Assembly (NCBI GenBank): GCA_946558465.1
Contig: CAMNTM010000001.1
Location: 248,001 to 312,000 of the forward strand
Direction: 5' to 3'
Origin: an uncultured Lachnospiraceae bacterium
Lineage (GTDB): Bacteria; Bacillota; Clostridia; Lachnospirales; Lachnospiraceae
Length of the DNA: 64,000 bases
The translations under genes and the position numbers were made by a program. The notes under the pieces are model-generated. The model saw nothing but the letters and a program-made list of their open reading frames with translations. It was not told where the DNA came from and did not search any database. The stretch's first letter is position 1. Each line of letters starts with the position of its first letter. This document shows, piece by piece, positions 62,438-64,000 of the stretch.

Positions 62438-63127
62438 TTACCAATATCTGAGCAAATTTATTGCTGTAGGCTGGCTTTCTTCATTTTCCTGCTGAATGTG
62501 GTTATACACGTTATGAATACTTTCCAAGTACAGAACAAACGATTTTTTATTGCAATCTCTGTTGCTGTTTTTCAACTTGATATATTCATCTCTAATCATA
62601 TTCCAGCCTTGCTCATAATCAAGTATTTCTTCAAGTTTATAATCTGCATTTTGCGACAATCTTCTTTCTTCAAAGGAATAGTGATTGTTTTTCCAGTTCT
62701 TAATATACTTATATCCTTCGTCTGTATCTTCATCGTCCAAATAATAAATTATGGCGAAGTCGCAGCTGCGGATAATCTTAGAATGCTTTTTATCAACAAC
62801 TTTTATTGTTATTGATGAGGTCGAATCTTCCGGCGGGTCATAACTTGTCCCCTTAATCGCTTCTGAAAAAGCTCTCATAAACTGTCCTTTGAGTTTTTTA
62901 GGATCTTCCCATAAATCGCTTTTTTGAAGAATCAGGTTGTAATCAAAGTCATAACCTCGATTTCCATTTTTGATTTTCGTTACGAGATGGCGATTGGCAC
63001 TTCCAATCAACTTAGGCTGAAAAGTAGTATCATATTTTCCCTTCATAATTTTCTGCACTTTTCGCACAATCTCATCTGCTTCAGCCTTGTATGGCTTATA
63101 TTCAGCTTTACTCACATACTCATACAT
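62438..63127 (-). CDS. Nucleotidyltransferase-like cargo protein, 229 aa
   Basis: From the ATG at 63127 (AAGGTGAAGATT upstream). It shows the minimal pattern of the polymerase-beta nucleotidyltransferase fold: GS in KLIGSANRH (residues 42-43), YDFDYNLIL (Asp60, Asp62) and a third Asp in SCDFAIIYY (Asp123). The rest is charged and helical (SFEERRLSQNADYKLEEIL). It might resemble OAS/CD-NTase-like or AbiE-type proteins, but no effector or partner gene adjoins it, so the activity is unassigned. It sits between virB6 and prgI, bounded by its own promoter and terminator, which marks it as independent cargo. Confidence 0.65.
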   Translation of the reverse strand: MYEYVSKAEYKPYKAEADEIVRKVQKIMKGKYDTTFQPKLIGSANRHLVTKIKNGNRGYDFDYNLILQKSDLWEDPKKLKGQFMRAFSEAIKGTSYDPPEDSTSSITIKVVDKKHSKIIRSCDFAIIYYLDDEDTDEGYKYIKNWKNNHYSFEERRLSQNADYKLEEILDYEQGWNMIRDEYIKLKNSNRDCNKKSFVLYLESIHNVYNHIQQENEESQPTAINLLRYW

Positions 63128-63185
63128 AATCTTCACCTTCCTTAAGTTTTCCCCATCCGACCCTTTAGCAAAGCTAAATCATATC

Positions 63186-63213
63186 AGTATACCACATTTT
63201 TTCTATTTGTCAA
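63186..63213 (-). promoter_or_regulatory. Near-consensus promoter of the cargo gene
   Basis: Minus strand: perfect TTGACA (63208-63213), 16 bases, TATACT (63186-63191), 58 bases before the cargo ATG. Unusually strong for this element, whose transfer genes have no visible internal promoters. Confidence 0.8.
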
Positions 63214-63255
63214 ATTTTTTAATTGGATTTTGAGTGTTCTTTACACATCTGTTAT

Positions 63256-63324
63256 TCAGGCAAAAGATTTTGCCCTTGCGTTTACCGCCATAGTAAACAC
63301 ATTTCTTACATATTTTTTGTTCAT
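63256..63324 (-). CDS. Possible 22-aa peptide or truncated gene after virB6
   Basis: MNKKYVRNVFTMAVNARAKS(FA) with AAGGAG seven bases before the ATG, 13 bases after the virB6 stop. Either a real micropeptide of the element or the N-terminus of a transfer gene cut by the cargo insertion. Unverified. Confidence 0.35.
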   Translation of the reverse strand: MNKKYVRNVFTMAVNARAKSFA

Positions 63325-63337
63325 TTCGTAAATCTCC

Positions 63338-64000
63338 TTACAATCCCATCATTTCACGGATAATCCTGTCACTCATTTTCACAGCCCCGACAAGCACAAG
63401 CATATTAAAGAGCAGCTCTCCGATATATGCCCACACCTGCGTTACCGCCGCAGCGTCAGGATTGACAACGGGCGGCGAAGCGGCAAAGAGTGAAAAGATG
63501 ATACACGCCAAAACAATGACAGCGCCCTCCAAGCAGACAGCACAGTAGCTCTTTATGAATGATTTGCCCACATTCTGACTTGGCTCTCCAGCAAAGGTGG
63601 AAAGGGGAATGGGAGCGAGTGCCGTATACATATATAACTTAAAAAATCTGCCGTACACCGTCATAATCAGGATAAACGACATCACCGTAATAAACAGACC
63701 TCCGATCAGCGTAACCGCCCATAGTGGAATCGACTCAAAAAAGCCGCAGCTTTCAATGGTATCTACCATTTCCTGCGGCAAGGTTGTCTGTTGTGCCGAA
63801 GAAAATCCGGCGGCGGTCATAATTGTTGAAATCGTACCCTGCACAATGTTGAACAGGGCAAGCATTAACTCCATACCATAGGTAATTGCACCTTTCGCAA
63901 GAGCAAAGCGGATAAACAGTTTCAATGCGTGTTCGGGTTTCTTAACTTCTGTGAAGCTGCCGCAGGTTTTTACCATTCCCACAACGAAAAACAGGACAAG
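63338..64000 (-). CDS. VirB6/TrbL-like conjugal transfer membrane protein, 5' end missing
   Basis: At least 220 residues; the reading frame is open through the right edge (VLFFVVG upstream of the first internal Met), so the start lies outside the window. Multiple membrane helices, FGMVKTCGSF-type segment (GMVKTCGSFTEVKKPEHALK), MTVYGRFFKLYMYTALAPIP and the end AVKMSDRIIREMMGL, typical of the CD1105/VirB6 group of Tn1549-like elements. Forms the inner part of the transfer channel. Confidence 0.88.
   Translation of the reverse strand, partial: LVLFFVVGMVKTCGSFTEVKKPEHALKLFIRFALAKGAITYGMELMLALFNIVQGTISTIMTAAGFSSAQQTTLPQEMVDTIESCGFFESIPLWAVTLIGGLFITVMSFILIMTVYGRFFKLYMYTALAPIPLSTFAGEPSQNVGKSFIKSYCAVCLEGAVIVLACIIFSLFAASPPVVNPDAAAVTQVWAYIGELLFNMLVLVGAVKMSDRIIREMMGL

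Larger units (their letters stand above)
45512..64000. mobile_element. Integrative conjugative element (Tn916/Tn1549-like), partial
   Basis: A tyrosine integrase with excisionase-like genes at the left end, a sigma-like regulator and XRE gene, a metal-transport cargo module, and a conjugation module (CHAP hydrolase, sortase, VirB4, PrgI, VirB6) form a recognisable element of the Tn916/Tn1549 superfamily. It extends beyond the right edge: relaxase, VirD4 and the other end are not in view. The left boundary is approximate. Confidence 0.85.

Noticed and set aside
1-64000. CRISPR array, tRNA or rRNA genes
   Set aside because: No regularly spaced repeats with unique spacers and no cloverleaf or rRNA sequence recognised on either strand.

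Overview
The window looks like the chromosome of an anaerobic, low-to-mid-GC Firmicute of the gut type, most likely Lachnospiraceae or a close clostridial relative (inference). The reasons are a complete V-type ATPase operon, a UGA-recoded selenoprotein of the glycine-reductase family, CnaB/fibro-slime surface proteins with TGD-type sorting tails, a TnpV-like gene, and a Tn916/Tn1549-like conjugative element. No rRNA, tRNA or CRISPR array was seen.

Layout. 0-3 kb: the start of a GH4 glycosidase, a hemolysin-III family membrane protein and an unrecognised 546-aa protein with a C-terminal membrane anchor. 3-7.8 kb: an operon for an amino-acid ABC importer, a MalY-type C-S lyase and an M20 amidohydrolase; it reads as uptake and cleavage of N-acylated or S-substituted cysteine compounds. 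7.9-16.6 kb: a V-ATPase operon (H-C-I-K-F-E-A-B-D) with several coupled starts. 16.7-18 kb: trmB, a small ORF and a thioredoxin. 18-21.9 kb: grdX-tetR-grdE-grdB. grdB contains an in-frame UGA (Sec350) followed by a bSECIS-like hairpin, and the grdE promoter carries two palindromes. 22-26.6 kb: a very large fibro-slime/CnaB surface protein. 26.8-30.9 kb: small accessory genes (XRE, flavin-type oxidase fold, DUF2164, DUF3788, MGMT-like, two GNATs). 30.9-35.6 kb: a decayed mobile region next to the 3' end of guaA (TnpV-like, acetyltransferase, excisionase-like HTH, XRE, MerR-TipAS, conserved unknown, holin-like type I toxin). 35.8-45.5 kb: guaA, a MATE exporter, an HPr-like protein, two related surface proteins with a transglutaminase-like region, and an HD-domain protein.

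45.5-64 kb is one end of an integrative conjugative element that continues past the window. From the end inward it has an integrase, three excisionase-like paralogues, a MazF/PemK-like protein with a Cys-rich tail, a sigma-like factor, an XRE regulator, a metal module (KTR protein, FeoB-associated peptide, FeoA-FeoB fusion, ArsR, P-type ATPase, HMA protein, divergent ArsR and AraC), then CHAP hydrolase, sortase B, VirB4, PrgI and VirB6. A gene with a nucleotidyltransferase signature sits between virB6 and prgI with its own near-consensus promoter and its own terminator, so it looks like independent cargo. It is the best candidate here for an undescribed function.

A nearly perfect palindrome (core ggggacgggg) occurs three times at gene ends between 1.2 and 20.8 kb; one copy encodes the C-terminus of the TetR gene.
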